A DNA stretch of 64,000 bases, taken from positions 25,774 through 89,773 of the forward strand of contig DATKDL010000027.1 in the NCBI GenBank assembly GCA_035512695.1, given 5' to 3'. Position numbers and translations under genes: made by a program. Positions 40,973-48,980 of this stretch are shown piece by piece. The first letter of the stretch is position 1; every line of letters starts with the position of its first letter. Source of the stretch: DATDOR01 sp035512695 (GTDB lineage Bacteria; Chloroflexota; Anaerolineae; Anaerolineales; JABWBV01). The notes under the pieces are model-generated. The model did not search any database. It was not told where the DNA came from and saw nothing but the letters and a program-made list of their open reading frames with translations.

Positions 40973-41553
40973 CTCCAGAGCTCCCACCACCGTTTCTCCC
41001 GGCCCAGGCCTGCCAGCTTGCGAGAGCTTTCAAAGAGGGGGCCGAGCAGCGGGTCTTCCCTTGCCTGCGGCTGCCAGGCGGGTCGCAGGAGGAGCGCCCG
41101 GTGGAGCCTGTCCGCCGCCGTGCGGGTATCGCCGGCCTTCGCAGCCAGCATTGCTCCGTAGTAGTTCGCCTCGATATTTTCGTGCTGCGCTGCCAGTGCA
41201 GTGTCGAAAGCCGTCGCAGCGCCTTCGAGGTCGTCGAGCAGCAGCCGGCATTGACCCAGGCTCGCCCAGGCCCGGTCGTGTCCGGAATCGTATGCGACGA
41301 CGGCTTCGAAGGCCTCGGCGGCCTCGGCGTAGCGCTGCGCCTCGAAGTGCATCTCGCCGATCACCAGGTGGAGGGAAGCGTAAGCCGGGACCAGTTCGAT
41401 CGCCTCCCGGTAGGCTCGGAAAGCGGCATCGGTCTGGCCGTTTGCGCGGGCGGCGTTTCCCTGTTGGACGAGGAGGTTGGCGCGTTCTTGAAAGCTCTTC
41501 AGATTTGGTCTCCGATGATAAAAAGCCCGAATGACCGTCCGCTCCGGGCGCAT
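40969..41553 (-). CDS. TPR-repeat protein
   Basis: 194 residues as drawn, with four tetratricopeptide repeats (e.g. 'GQTDAAFRAYREAIELVP', 'QRYAEAAEAFEAVVAYDS', 'DDLEGAATAFDTALAAQH'). The ATG at 41553 lies inside the terminator hairpin of the upstream rnz gene. GGAG precedes a CTG codon at 41502 at ideal spacing, so a 177-residue protein from that rare start is equally possible. It overlaps the methyltransferase by 4 nt and probably acts as its scaffold or partner. Confidence 0.7.
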   Translation of the reverse strand: MRPERTVIRAFYHRRPNLKSFQERANLLVQQGNAARANGQTDAAFRAYREAIELVPAYASLHLVIGEMHFEAQRYAEAAEAFEAVVAYDSGHDRAWASLGQCRLLLDDLEGAATAFDTALAAQHENIEANYYGAMLAAKAGDTRTAADRLHRALLLRPAWQPQAREDPLLGPLFESSRKLAGLGREKRWWELWR

Positions 41554-41585
41554 ACGCCCCGAGCAGGCGGGTCACTCGGGCTTTT
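41521..41585. terminator. rnz terminator hairpin
   Basis: AAAAGCCCGAATGACC (41521-41536) pairs with GGTCACTCGGGCTTTT (41570-41585) with one mismatch; inner GC-rich arms extend the stem. It overlaps the rnz stop codon on the minus strand. Confidence 0.75.
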
Positions 41586-42519
41586 CATAGCGTTTTACAG
41601 GTTCGCCGCGTTTGATCTGGAAGTGGTCGAAATCACGCGCGACGGTCGTGTTTGGAAAGACGGTCTTCGCTTCTTCGTAGACGTCGCGTTCGCGGTACCG
41701 GCGAGAGAGATGGGTCAGCAGCAAATGACCGACCCCCGCCTGGGCGGCCAGCCGGGCGGCCATTTGAGCGGTCATGTGCGCAAAATCGCGGGCCATCTCC
41801 GCCTCGGCCTCCAGGTAAGTCGACTCGATCACCAGGGCGTCGGCGTCGCGGCAGATTTCGACCAGCTCCTCCGTCCGGCCAACGTCCCCGATGTGGACCA
41901 GCCGGGCGCCCTGGCGCGGTTCTCCCAGCACCTGGTCGGGCTGGATCGTGCGCCCGTCCGGGAGCCGGGCCGAAGCGCCGTCGACGAGCTGCTTGCGCCA
42001 GGGGCCGGGAGGGATCTCAAGGGCTTTGGCCTGTTCGGGCAGGAACGGCCGGCGGGTCCGCTCCTGGAAGGCGAAGCCGTAGCAGTCCGGGCCGCGGTGG
42101 CGTACGGGGAAAGCGGTGACCGTGAAATCACCGTCATCGAAGATGACCCCGGGGCGGATCGCGGTCAGCCGCAGCGGGATCGGGGGTGGTTTTCCGCGCA
42201 GGACGACGCCATTGAGCAGGTCGTCGATCCGCTCGAGCGCCCAGGCGCCGGCCAGGACTTCGAGATCGTCCATCGCCTCCCAGCGCATCAGGGTGGAGAG
42301 CAGTCCGCCCAGCCCGAGGATGTGGTCCAGGTGGCCGTGGGTGATCAGGATGCGGTTGAGCCGCTTGAACCCGATCCCCGACTTGAGGATCTGCCGCTGC
42401 GTCCCCTCCCCGCAGTCGATCAGGAAGCGGTGCTCCCCCCGCATCACCACCTGCGCCGACAGCCCGCGGTGAATCGACGGCGCAGAAGCGGAAGTGCCTA
42501 AAAATACGATTTCGAACAA
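41572..42519 (-). CDS. rnz: Ribonuclease Z
   Basis: 315 residues from the TTG at 42519, preceded by AAGGAG; an ATG at 42552 lies upstream of that SD and is less likely. Metallo-beta-lactamase motif THGHLDHILGL near residue 64, 'FPVRHRGPDCYGF', and 'ESTYLEAEAEMARDFAHMTA' with the exosite/AxDxxxMT-like region. RNase Z cuts tRNA precursors 3' of the discriminator, which suits the encoded tRNAs lacking CCA. It is divergent from ftsK. Confidence 0.93.
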   Translation of the reverse strand: MFEIVFLGTSASAPSIHRGLSAQVVMRGEHRFLIDCGEGTQRQILKSGIGFKRLNRILITHGHLDHILGLGGLLSTLMRWEAMDDLEVLAGAWALERIDDLLNGVVLRGKPPPIPLRLTAIRPGVIFDDGDFTVTAFPVRHRGPDCYGFAFQERTRRPFLPEQAKALEIPPGPWRKQLVDGASARLPDGRTIQPDQVLGEPRQGARLVHIGDVGRTEELVEICRDADALVIESTYLEAEAEMARDFAHMTAQMAARLAAQAGVGHLLLTHLSRRYRERDVYEEAKTVFPNTTVARDFDHFQIKRGEPVKRYEKPE

Positions 42520-42564
42520 GCTCTTTCTCCTTTGGCATGGATTGTACCCCACCGAGAGGAAAGG

Positions 42565-42621
42565 CAGAAAATGGGGTGAACCGGCGCTGGCTCTGCCAGC
42601 GCCGGTTCACCCCATTTTCTG
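42565..42621. repeat. 27-bp perfect palindrome between rnz and ftsK
   Basis: Arms 42565-42591 and 42595-42621 pair without mismatch around a TCT triloop. It lies between divergent genes, 24 bp before the ftsK -10 box, so it covers promoter DNA and cannot be a terminator for either gene. Confidence 0.95.
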
Positions 42622-42644
42622 AAGATAAACCAGACCATTTGTGC

Positions 42645-42650
42645 TATACT
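42645..42650 (+). promoter_or_regulatory. Leaderless promoter of ftsK
   Basis: Extended -10 TGCTATACT ends 6 nt before the ATG at 42657, with no Shine-Dalgarno. Confidence 0.65.
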
Positions 42651-42656
42651 CGCACC

Positions 42657-45050
42657 ATGCCAGCCAAAAAACCGGCGAAACCGAAACCCAGGGTCCCTGC
42701 ACGCGCGAAGAAGCCTGCGAAGGCGCAGTCGGCGCGGCGGGGGGGGGCGAGCGGGAAGCCGGCGGCAAAAGGACAGGGAAAGGGGACGGCGGTCCGGACC
42801 GGTAGCGGAAGCAAGGCGCGCGGCGGGAAGGGGAGCACCGGAGCGGCGCGGAAAGCGCCATCTGCGCCTCCGTCGCTGGTAGCGCCGCTTTCGCTTGACC
42901 GGAAGCTGGATATTTTAGGCGTTGGCATGGCGCTGGCCGGGCTGCTTTTGCTGCTCAGCCTGATCTCCGCCAACCGGAACACCCTGTTCGAAGCGGTCTT
43001 CAATCTGCTCGCGCGCGGGATGGGCCTGGGCGGGTACCTGCTCCCGATCGTCCTGGTCGGCCTGGGACTGTGGCTGATCCTGCGCAACTTCGACCGCGTC
43101 CCGAGCTTCGACCCCGAGCGGGTGACCGGGGTGACCCTGCTGTTTTTCAATTTCATCACCAGCCTGCATTTCTTCGCCTTTCCGGCCGACCGGGCGGCGG
43201 CGTTTGCGCTGGCCCAGGCCGGGCGGGGCGGGGGGTACGTCGGGGCATTTATCAGCGAAGGCCTGGTCGGATTCCTGGGGCTGTGGGGGGCCGTCATCGC
43301 CTTGTTCGCCTGGCTGCTGGTGGGAATGGCCTTCACCCTGGACGTCACCGTAGCGGACCTGTTCCGCTGGGTCCCACCGCTGGCGGTTGCGGCCCGCGCT
43401 CGGATCGCCCCGCTCATCCGCAGCCGGCTCGCGCGACCGCCGGCCTCCATCGAATCCCCGGCGGGTCTTCCGTTGGCGCCCCCCGATGCCGGCGGCGAGA
43501 CCCTGACCGCGGCGGCGGCGGAGGGCGGGTTGCGCTTCGACGCCCCCGATATGCAGCCGGAATGGGTCCTGCCCGCCCTCGACCAGGTCTTCGACCAGGG
43601 GCAGGATATCGTCCACAGCGACGAGTATGACCGGATGAACGCCCGTGTGATCGAAGATACCCTGGCGTCGTTCGGCGCCCCCGCGAAAGTCGTCGAGATC
43701 CGTCACGGGCCCGCGATCACGATGTTCGGGGTCGAGCCGGATTTTATCGAAAGCCGGGCGGGGAAGACCCGCGTGCGGGTCAGCAAGATCGCCAACCTGG
43801 CGGACGACCTGGCGCTGGCGCTGGCCGCTTCCACGATCCGTATCCAGGCTCCCGTCCCCGGGGAGGGCTATATCGGGATCGAGGTCCCGAACGAAAGCAT
43901 TTCCCTTGTGGCGCTCCGGGATGTGATCGAAAGCGAGAATTTCAAGCGCATGCCGCCCCCTTTGCGCTTTGGCCTCGGGCAGGACGTTTCGGGGACCCCG
44001 GTGGCTGCCAACCTGGCCGCGATGCCGCACCTCCTCATCGCCGGCGCGACCGGGTCCGGTAAGTCGGTCTGCGTCAACGCCGTCATCTGCTGCCTGCTGG
44101 CGCACAACAGCCCGGACGACCTGCGGATGATCATGGTCGACCCCAAGCGGGTCGAGCTGACCAATTACAACGGCATCCCGCACCTTCTGGCCCCTGTCGT
44201 GGTGGAGATGGAGCGGGTCGTCGGCGCGCTGCAGTGGGTCACCCGCGAGATGGATGCCCGCTACCAGAAATTCCACGACTCGCGCACCCGCAACATCATC
44301 GAGTACAACCGGATGATCGCAGCCCAGGGCGGGAAAAAGCTGCCTTACATGGTCGTCATCATCGATGAGCTGGCCGACCTGATGCTGCTGGCCCCCGACC
44401 AGAGCGAGAAGGCGATCACCCGCCTGGCGCAGCTGGCCCGGGCGACGGGGATCCACCTGATCCTCGCCACCCAGCGGCCGTCCGTTGACGTGGTCACCGG
44501 TCTGATCAAGGCCAACTTCCCGGCCCGGATCGCGTTTGCGGTCTCGTCCGGGGTCGACAGCCGGGTGATTCTGGACCAGCCCGGCGCAGACCGGCTGCTC
44601 GGCCGCGGCGACATGCTCTTCCAGGCCCCCGACGCCCCGGCGCCGGTGCGGCTGCAAGGCGTCTTCGTCTCGGACCTGGAGATCAACCAGCTGGTCCAGT
44701 TCTGGCGGATGCAGACCCTCCGCCACGCCGACGCTTCGACCCTGCACAGCAGCCGCGCGGCCGACATTCCGGCCGCCGGCATCCCGTTGAAGCAGAAACC
44801 GATCTGGGAAGAGGGTCAGGAGGAGGCCGACAAGGACCCGGTGTACGACGAGGCCGTCGACTTGATCCGGCGGCAGGGACGGGCTTCGGTGTCCATGCTC
44901 CAGCGCCGGATGCGGATCGGCTACACCCGGGCGGCCAGGCTGATCGAGACGATGGAGGATAAAGGCATCATCGGCCCACCGGAGGGCGGCGCGCAGACGC
45001 GGGAGGTGCTGGACTACGGCCCAGCCGCGCCGCCGGCCGGGGAGAATTAG
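42657..45050 (+). CDS. ftsK: FtsK/SpoIIIE DNA translocase
   Basis: 797 residues from the ATG at 42657. An unusual first 60 residues are almost only Lys, Ala, Pro, Gly and Arg, like a histone H1 tail. Four transmembrane helices (about 85-245) follow, then a linker, the RecA-like motor with Walker A GATGSGKSVCVNAV and Walker B 'MVVIIDELADLMLLAP', and a C-terminal winged-helix gamma domain ('YDEAVDLIRRQGRASVSMLQRRMRI'). It pumps chromosomal DNA through the septum. It starts leaderless and faces rnz. Confidence 0.96.
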   Translation: MPAKKPAKPKPRVPARAKKPAKAQSARRGGASGKPAAKGQGKGTAVRTGSGSKARGGKGSTGAARKAPSAPPSLVAPLSLDRKLDILGVGMALAGLLLLLSLISANRNTLFEAVFNLLARGMGLGGYLLPIVLVGLGLWLILRNFDRVPSFDPERVTGVTLLFFNFITSLHFFAFPADRAAAFALAQAGRGGGYVGAFISEGLVGFLGLWGAVIALFAWLLVGMAFTLDVTVADLFRWVPPLAVAARARIAPLIRSRLARPPASIESPAGLPLAPPDAGGETLTAAAAEGGLRFDAPDMQPEWVLPALDQVFDQGQDIVHSDEYDRMNARVIEDTLASFGAPAKVVEIRHGPAITMFGVEPDFIESRAGKTRVRVSKIANLADDLALALAASTIRIQAPVPGEGYIGIEVPNESISLVALRDVIESENFKRMPPPLRFGLGQDVSGTPVAANLAAMPHLLIAGATGSGKSVCVNAVICCLLAHNSPDDLRMIMVDPKRVELTNYNGIPHLLAPVVVEMERVVGALQWVTREMDARYQKFHDSRTRNIIEYNRMIAAQGGKKLPYMVVIIDELADLMLLAPDQSEKAITRLAQLARATGIHLILATQRPSVDVVTGLIKANFPARIAFAVSSGVDSRVILDQPGADRLLGRGDMLFQAPDAPAPVRLQGVFVSDLEINQLVQFWRMQTLRHADASTLHSSRAADIPAAGIPLKQKPIWEEGQEEADKDPVYDEAVDLIRRQGRASVSMLQRRMRIGYTRAARLIETMEDKGIIGPPEGGAQTREVLDYGPAAPPAGEN

Positions 45051-45061
45051 CTTTTCCCCCT

Positions 45062-45067
45062 TATAAT
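45062..45067 (+). promoter_or_regulatory. Leaderless promoter
   Basis: TATAAT ends 7 nt before the ATG at 45075, directly after the ftsK stop. Confidence 0.55.
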
Positions 45068-45074
45068 TTCCTGA

Positions 45075-45941
45075 ATGAATACCGAGACCAGCGCACCCGT
45101 CAAAGACGACGATGATTCACCCATAAAGGTCTGGCGCTCGCGGTTCCGGGAGGACTTCCAGTTCGTGCCCGGCATCTGGCTGCCCGGGCTGGCGGGGTCG
45201 CTGGGTGCTTGCGTTCACCAGTTCACGATCAAGCTGCCGCGGCGGCTGTATTTTTGGGGGCGGGGATTGGTCACGGGGCCAAAAGTGGTCCCCGGGCCGC
45301 TACAGGCGCCGGAGGAGGTCCCGCAACCGCCGGTCCTCCGCCGGACCGGGCGTTGGCTGGTGTTTGCCTTCCTGCGGACCTTCGACCTGGTCAGCGGCGG
45401 GGAGCTGATCAATTTTGTCGAGCACCTGGCCAAGCCCAACACCCGCAGGCTGACCGAGACCGAGATCGCCGAGGCGAAGCGGGTGTTCGGGGACGGCCTG
45501 CCTTATGGCCGGGTCCGGATCGACGAATGGTCGCTGATCGCCCACTACGGGGCCTGGGATTACCGCCGCAGGCGGAAGAAGCAGGCCAAAGACATGGCGA
45601 TGACGATCTACAACACGGTCCATTTCTCCCGCCGCCTCAACACCGGACCGGGGGAGAGCGACATGGACTGGCTTGTCCACGAACTCACCCACATCGCCCA
45701 GCACGAGCACGCCGGCGGGGTGTTCATGGCCGAATCCCTGATCGCCCAGGGCGGCCAGGGCTACGACTACGGCGGCCCCGATGCGCTGGCCGGCCGGGAT
45801 TTTGCCGATTTCAACCGCGAACAGCAGGGCGACATCGCCAAAGACTATTACAGGATCCTGACGAACGATAAGACCGTGACCGATCCGGAACGGGCGGAGT
45901 ATGAGCGGGTGATCGATCAGTTACGGTCTGGCAATATATGA
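45075..45941 (+). CDS. HELTH zincin-like protein (DUF4157-like)
   Basis: 288 residues. The sequence 'WLVHELTHIAQHEH' near residue 204 is a zinc-binding HExxH site, and 'LTETEIAEAKRVFGDGLPYGRVRIDE' before it matches the DUF4157/eCIS-core domain style seen in proteins linked to contractile injection or phage-tail-like systems. The N-terminal 120 residues are aromatic- and Pro-rich. There is no signal peptide. No injection-system genes are adjacent, so its role is open. Its stop codon TGA forms the start of a 26-bp palindrome. Confidence 0.8.
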   Translation: MNTETSAPVKDDDDSPIKVWRSRFREDFQFVPGIWLPGLAGSLGACVHQFTIKLPRRLYFWGRGLVTGPKVVPGPLQAPEEVPQPPVLRRTGRWLVFAFLRTFDLVSGGELINFVEHLAKPNTRRLTETEIAEAKRVFGDGLPYGRVRIDEWSLIAHYGAWDYRRRRKKQAKDMAMTIYNTVHFSRRLNTGPGESDMDWLVHELTHIAQHEHAGGVFMAESLIAQGGQGYDYGGPDALAGRDFADFNREQQGDIAKDYYRILTNDKTVTDPERAEYERVIDQLRSGNI

Positions 45942-45993
45942 AAATTGCAAGGGCGGCGCAGGGCGTAGCCCTGCGCCGCCCTTGCAATTTTCA
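45939..45993. repeat. 26-bp perfect palindrome with GTA triloop
   Basis: Arms 45939-45964 and 45968-45993 pair perfectly; the cap is GGGC-GTA-GCCC, a GCGTAGC mini-hairpin. The foot is TGAAAATT, its TGA being the stop codon of the upstream gene. Confidence 0.95.
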
Positions 45994-46019
45994 ACACACT
46001 GTAAAATGGAGTCAGAAAT

Positions 46020-46277
46020 ATGGCGTGTGAGCATGTCGACCAGATCAAAGAAGATCTCCAACCGAATACCGAAGGCTGCGAAGCGTGCCTGCGGGACGGG
46101 AACTGGTGGGTCCGGCTGCGGATGTGCCTGGTCTGTGGGCACGTCGGCTGCTGCGACAGCTCCCCGAACCGGCATGCCAGGAGACATTTCGAGGAAACGA
46201 GCCACCCGGTGATCCGTTCGTTCGAGCCGAACCAGGAGGGGATGCGCTGGTGTTTTATCGATGAGACCCCTGTTTAA
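46020..46277 (+). CDS. UBP-type zinc-finger protein
   Basis: 85 residues, with GGAG 9 nt before the ATG. The cysteine/histidine pattern of a ubiquitin-hydrolase-type zinc finger is intact: C3, 'GCEACLRDGNWWVRLRMCLVCGHVGCCDS', 'HARRHFEETSHPVIRSF'. In eukaryotes this fold binds ubiquitin C-termini; bacterial copies are common but functionally obscure. It overlaps the next gene by one base (TAATG), so the two are translated together. Confidence 0.9.
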   Translation: MACEHVDQIKEDLQPNTEGCEACLRDGNWWVRLRMCLVCGHVGCCDSSPNRHARRHFEETSHPVIRSFEPNQEGMRWCFIDETPV

Positions 46278-46726
46278 TGGAACCTGATTTGCGCATCCAG
46301 CTGGTCAAAGACGAATACAGCATGCTGCAGGGGTTCTACGAGGACATCGACAACCGCTGCATCACGATCAAGGGCTGGTCGATCACGGCCGGGCTGGCGG
46401 CGATCGGGGCGGGCTTCGTGTATTCGGAACTGCTCTTCCTGGCGGCCGCGGCGTCGTCGTACCTGTTCTGGTACCTGGAGGGCTACTGGCGGGGGCTGTC
46501 CTTCTTCTTTTCCCGGCGGATCCTGGAGATCGAAGCCGCCATCCGGGAGGGGGACTGGGAGGGCTTTGTGCCGCTCCAGGTCTACGAGAGCTGGGACCGG
46601 AATTTCAGGGTGCACGGGAAGCAGACCCGGCGCTATATGCTGAAAGAGCAGAGCCTGATGCCGCACCTGTTCATCATCGGGGCCGCCGTGTTGCTGTACG
46701 TGTTGAGGTGGGTGGGGGTCATATAA
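46277..46726 (+). CDS. Membrane protein of unknown function
   Basis: 149 residues. Two transmembrane helices near 32-66 and one near 128-145 flank a cytoplasmic aromatic segment ('YLEGYWRGLSFFFSRRILEIE', 'YESWDRNFRVHGKQTRR'). It starts within the stop codon of the UBP zinc-finger gene (TAATG), implying partnership. No known family is recognised. A 150-bp AT-rich non-coding stretch follows. Confidence 0.7.
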   Translation: MEPDLRIQLVKDEYSMLQGFYEDIDNRCITIKGWSITAGLAAIGAGFVYSELLFLAAAASSYLFWYLEGYWRGLSFFFSRRILEIEAAIREGDWEGFVPLQVYESWDRNFRVHGKQTRRYMLKEQSLMPHLFIIGAAVLLYVLRWVGVI

Positions 46727-46878
46727 AATCGGCGACCCACCGGATCGCCTATACAGAGCAGATTCAAAACTTAGCCATGCTTGTCTTTGATCTCAAATTA
46801 CCGAAAATTGAATCTACTGGTACCGATTGTTTTGCAATAATAATCTCATAAAAATAAAATTCGCAATAAATATTGCAA

Positions 46879-48108
46879 TTAATCCGCCTGGGCGAGCACC
46901 TTCTGAGGTCCGGTCCCCGGCGCATTCCGCAGCACGGCGACCGCCGGCGGGATCGCCAGCAGGCCGACCGCTGCGGCGACCCAGAAGGGCGCAGCCGGTG
47001 AGAGGGTGAACAGCGTCCCACCGATCCCCGTCCCGGCGATGATCGCCAGGCTGACAACCGATTGGTGGACCCCCAGCACCCCGCCGCGCAGCTCGTCCTC
47101 GACCGTGTTCGTCGCCATCGACTGCAGCGGCGGCATCATGACTCCCACTCCCAGCGGAAGCAAGACCGAACCCGCGTAGGCGACCGACGGCACCCGCGCG
47201 ACAGCAAACAGGACGGAGGCGACGATCCGCACCAGGTTGCCGCCAAAGACGAGGACGGGTTCGGAGATCCGTTTCAGGAGCCGAGGCAGCAGGGTGGACT
47301 GGACCAGGAACTGGGTCAGGCCAATCGTGGCCAGCATAAAGCCGATGCTCCGCAGCACGACAGCCTCCGGTTCACCGGCGTAGATCACGGCGTTCCCCCA
47401 CAGCGCAAACGTCGAGTGGACGATCCCCATTCCAAACTGCGCGAAGAACGTGACGAGGAGGATCCGGACCAGGGCCCGGTTCCGGAGTACCTGCCGTGGG
47501 GCCAGGCTCACCGAGCGGTAGACCCGGTTGGACTGCTTCTGCTCCGGCGTGAGCGATTCGTCCAGGAACAGGACGGTCAGGGCGAGGGTCAGCGCGGCCA
47601 GCCCGGCGGCGATAAAGAACGGGATGCGGGGCCCGAAGCGGGCTGAGAGCTCTCCACCCAGTGCCGGGCCGATGACGAACCCCAGCCCAAAGATGGCGAA
47701 GATGTAACCCAGCGTCTGGGTGCGTTTCTCGCGCGGCGTCACGTCGGTCATATACGCCTGGGCCACGATGATGTTGCCGCCCGTGATCCCGTCGATCACC
47801 CGTGCGACGAGGAGCAGCCAGGCCGTGTTCGCCAGCCCGATCATGACGAAGCTGGCTACCGTCCCGATCTGGCTGACAATGAGGATCGGCAAACGACCGT
47901 AGCGGTCGGACAACCGGCCCAGGACCGGCCCGGCGAAAAGCTGCGCTACGAAGAACGACGAGATGATCGGCGTGATGAGCGCTTCGGGCAGGTTGAACGT
48001 GCCCAGCGCATACAGCGGCAGGATCGGCAGGATCATCGCCGCGCCGACCATGTTGACGAAGACGATGGCGAGGATGGTGATAAGACGGCGGTTGTAGGTT
48101 GTTGGCAT
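46879..48108 (-). CDS. MFS transporter, TetA/MdtG-like
   Basis: 409 residues from the ATG at 48108; an ATG six codons upstream lies inside a palindrome. Twelve hydrophobic segments. The MFS motif 'GRLSDRYGRLPILI' follows helix 2, and 'ARVIDGITGGNIIVAQAYMTDVTPREKR' and 'GFVIGPALGG' are the antiporter-type drug-resistance signature seen in TetA-like exporters. The substrate is not evident. A GCA-capped palindrome occupies its 5' leader. Confidence 0.88.
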   Translation of the reverse strand: MPTTYNRRLITILAIVFVNMVGAAMILPILPLYALGTFNLPEALITPIISSFFVAQLFAGPVLGRLSDRYGRLPILIVSQIGTVASFVMIGLANTAWLLLVARVIDGITGGNIIVAQAYMTDVTPREKRTQTLGYIFAIFGLGFVIGPALGGELSARFGPRIPFFIAAGLAALTLALTVLFLDESLTPEQKQSNRVYRSVSLAPRQVLRNRALVRILLVTFFAQFGMGIVHSTFALWGNAVIYAGEPEAVVLRSIGFMLATIGLTQFLVQSTLLPRLLKRISEPVLVFGGNLVRIVASVLFAVARVPSVAYAGSVLLPLGVGVMMPPLQSMATNTVEDELRGGVLGVHQSVVSLAIIAGTGIGGTLFTLSPAAPFWVAAAVGLLAIPPAVAVLRNAPGTGPQKVLAQAD

Positions 48109-48116
48109 TATCCACA

Positions 48117-48173
48117 CCCAAAACAAAGGTCAGCGGGCAGGGCGCAGCCCCGCCCGCTGACCTTTGTTTTGGG
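48117..48173. repeat. Palindrome with GCA triloop upstream of the MFS gene
   Basis: Outer arms 48117-48138 and 48152-48173 (22 bp) pair perfectly; after one mismatch the cap is GGGC-GCA-GCCC (48140-48150). The foot is CCCAAAACAAAGG. On the minus strand it lies at the very 5' end of the MFS mRNA if the TAAAAT just upstream (about 48181-48176) is its -10. Confidence 0.9.
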
Positions 48174-48241
48174 TATTTTATCGCGAATTGAGCTGTTCTT
48201 TGAGCGTGCGAGGGAGACTTGAAACGACGAGTCAGCGAAAA

Positions 48242-48284
48242 GGCGAATGGGCGAATGGGCGAACCGCCCATTCGCCCATTCGCC
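48242..48284. repeat. Octamer hairpin, 20-bp perfect stem
   Basis: GGCGAATGGGCGAATGGGCG (48242-48261) and its complement (48265-48284) flank AAC. It is made of GCGAATGG octamers and follows the DM13 gene stop by 4 nt on the minus strand. Confidence 0.92.
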
Positions 48285-48287
48285 ACC

Positions 48288-48887
48288 TCACGGCGCCTGC
48301 AGCGCCGCCGCATTGAACGGCACCCGGAACGGCTGGCACCAGATGACGACCGACATGAAGACCTCCGGATCGAACCCGCCGGGCAGGACGTAGTTCTGAT
48401 CCCCGATGTTGCCCTTCAGCTGGCCCAGGTCGATCGCCCCCTCCAGTTCGACCCCGATCGTGTTCGGAACCGGGTCCTGGGTCGCGAGATAAACGTGCAG
48501 GTTGGGTCCGTTCAGGACGGCGAAGTTCTCGAAGCGCAGGACGACGGTGCCGTCGGCCAGCCGGTAGACGGTCGCCGTGCCCATGCCCTCGTGCGCCAGG
48601 TCATAGAACTGGCCCTGGGCCAGGATGACCATCTCGTCCACCTCGCCCTCCGGCATCGGCTCGGCCATCTCGGTCGGATCCGCCTCGATGGCCTCATCCA
48701 TCATCTCGGTGGCTTTGGCCTCCATCTCCGGGTCGTAGAAGACGTTTCCGCCCGGGACGGGGCTCGGGAGCGCTTCGCTGACCTCCCGGTCAAAGAACAA
48801 AGGCGAAAGCAGGTAGTAGCCGGCACCGGCCAGGACGACGCAGCCGGCGGCGACGGCGATCAGGATCAGGTAGGTTCTCGGTTTCAT
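48288..48887 (-). CDS. Membrane-anchored DM13-domain protein
   Basis: 199 residues from the ATG at 48887, with AAGGAG upstream. One N-terminal transmembrane anchor (about 5-27), a Glu/Met-rich linker, then a DM13 domain (about 85-199): 'GTATVYRLADGTVVLRFENFAVLNGPNLHVYLA' pattern and 'VVIWCQPFRVPFNAAAL' with the domain's single conserved Cys. DM13 domains are proposed electron-transfer or redox modules outside the membrane. It is the first gene of a minus-strand pair with the MFS transporter. Confidence 0.88.
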   Translation of the reverse strand: MKPRTYLILIAVAAGCVVLAGAGYYLLSPLFFDREVSEALPSPVPGGNVFYDPEMEAKATEMMDEAIEADPTEMAEPMPEGEVDEMVILAQGQFYDLAHEGMGTATVYRLADGTVVLRFENFAVLNGPNLHVYLATQDPVPNTIGVELEGAIDLGQLKGNIGDQNYVLPGGFDPEVFMSVVIWCQPFRVPFNAAALQAP

Positions 48888-48980
48888 CCAGTCTCCTTGG
48901 GGCATCATGCACTCCCCTACCGGGTATTCGGTATGGGGTGTAATAATCCTACCGGGATGTGGTTACGGGAACCTTACAGG

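Noticed and set aside
42915..44747. 610-residue open frame opposite ftsK
   Set aside because: Antisense shadow; repetitive Arg/Gln/His/Asp content and no domain.
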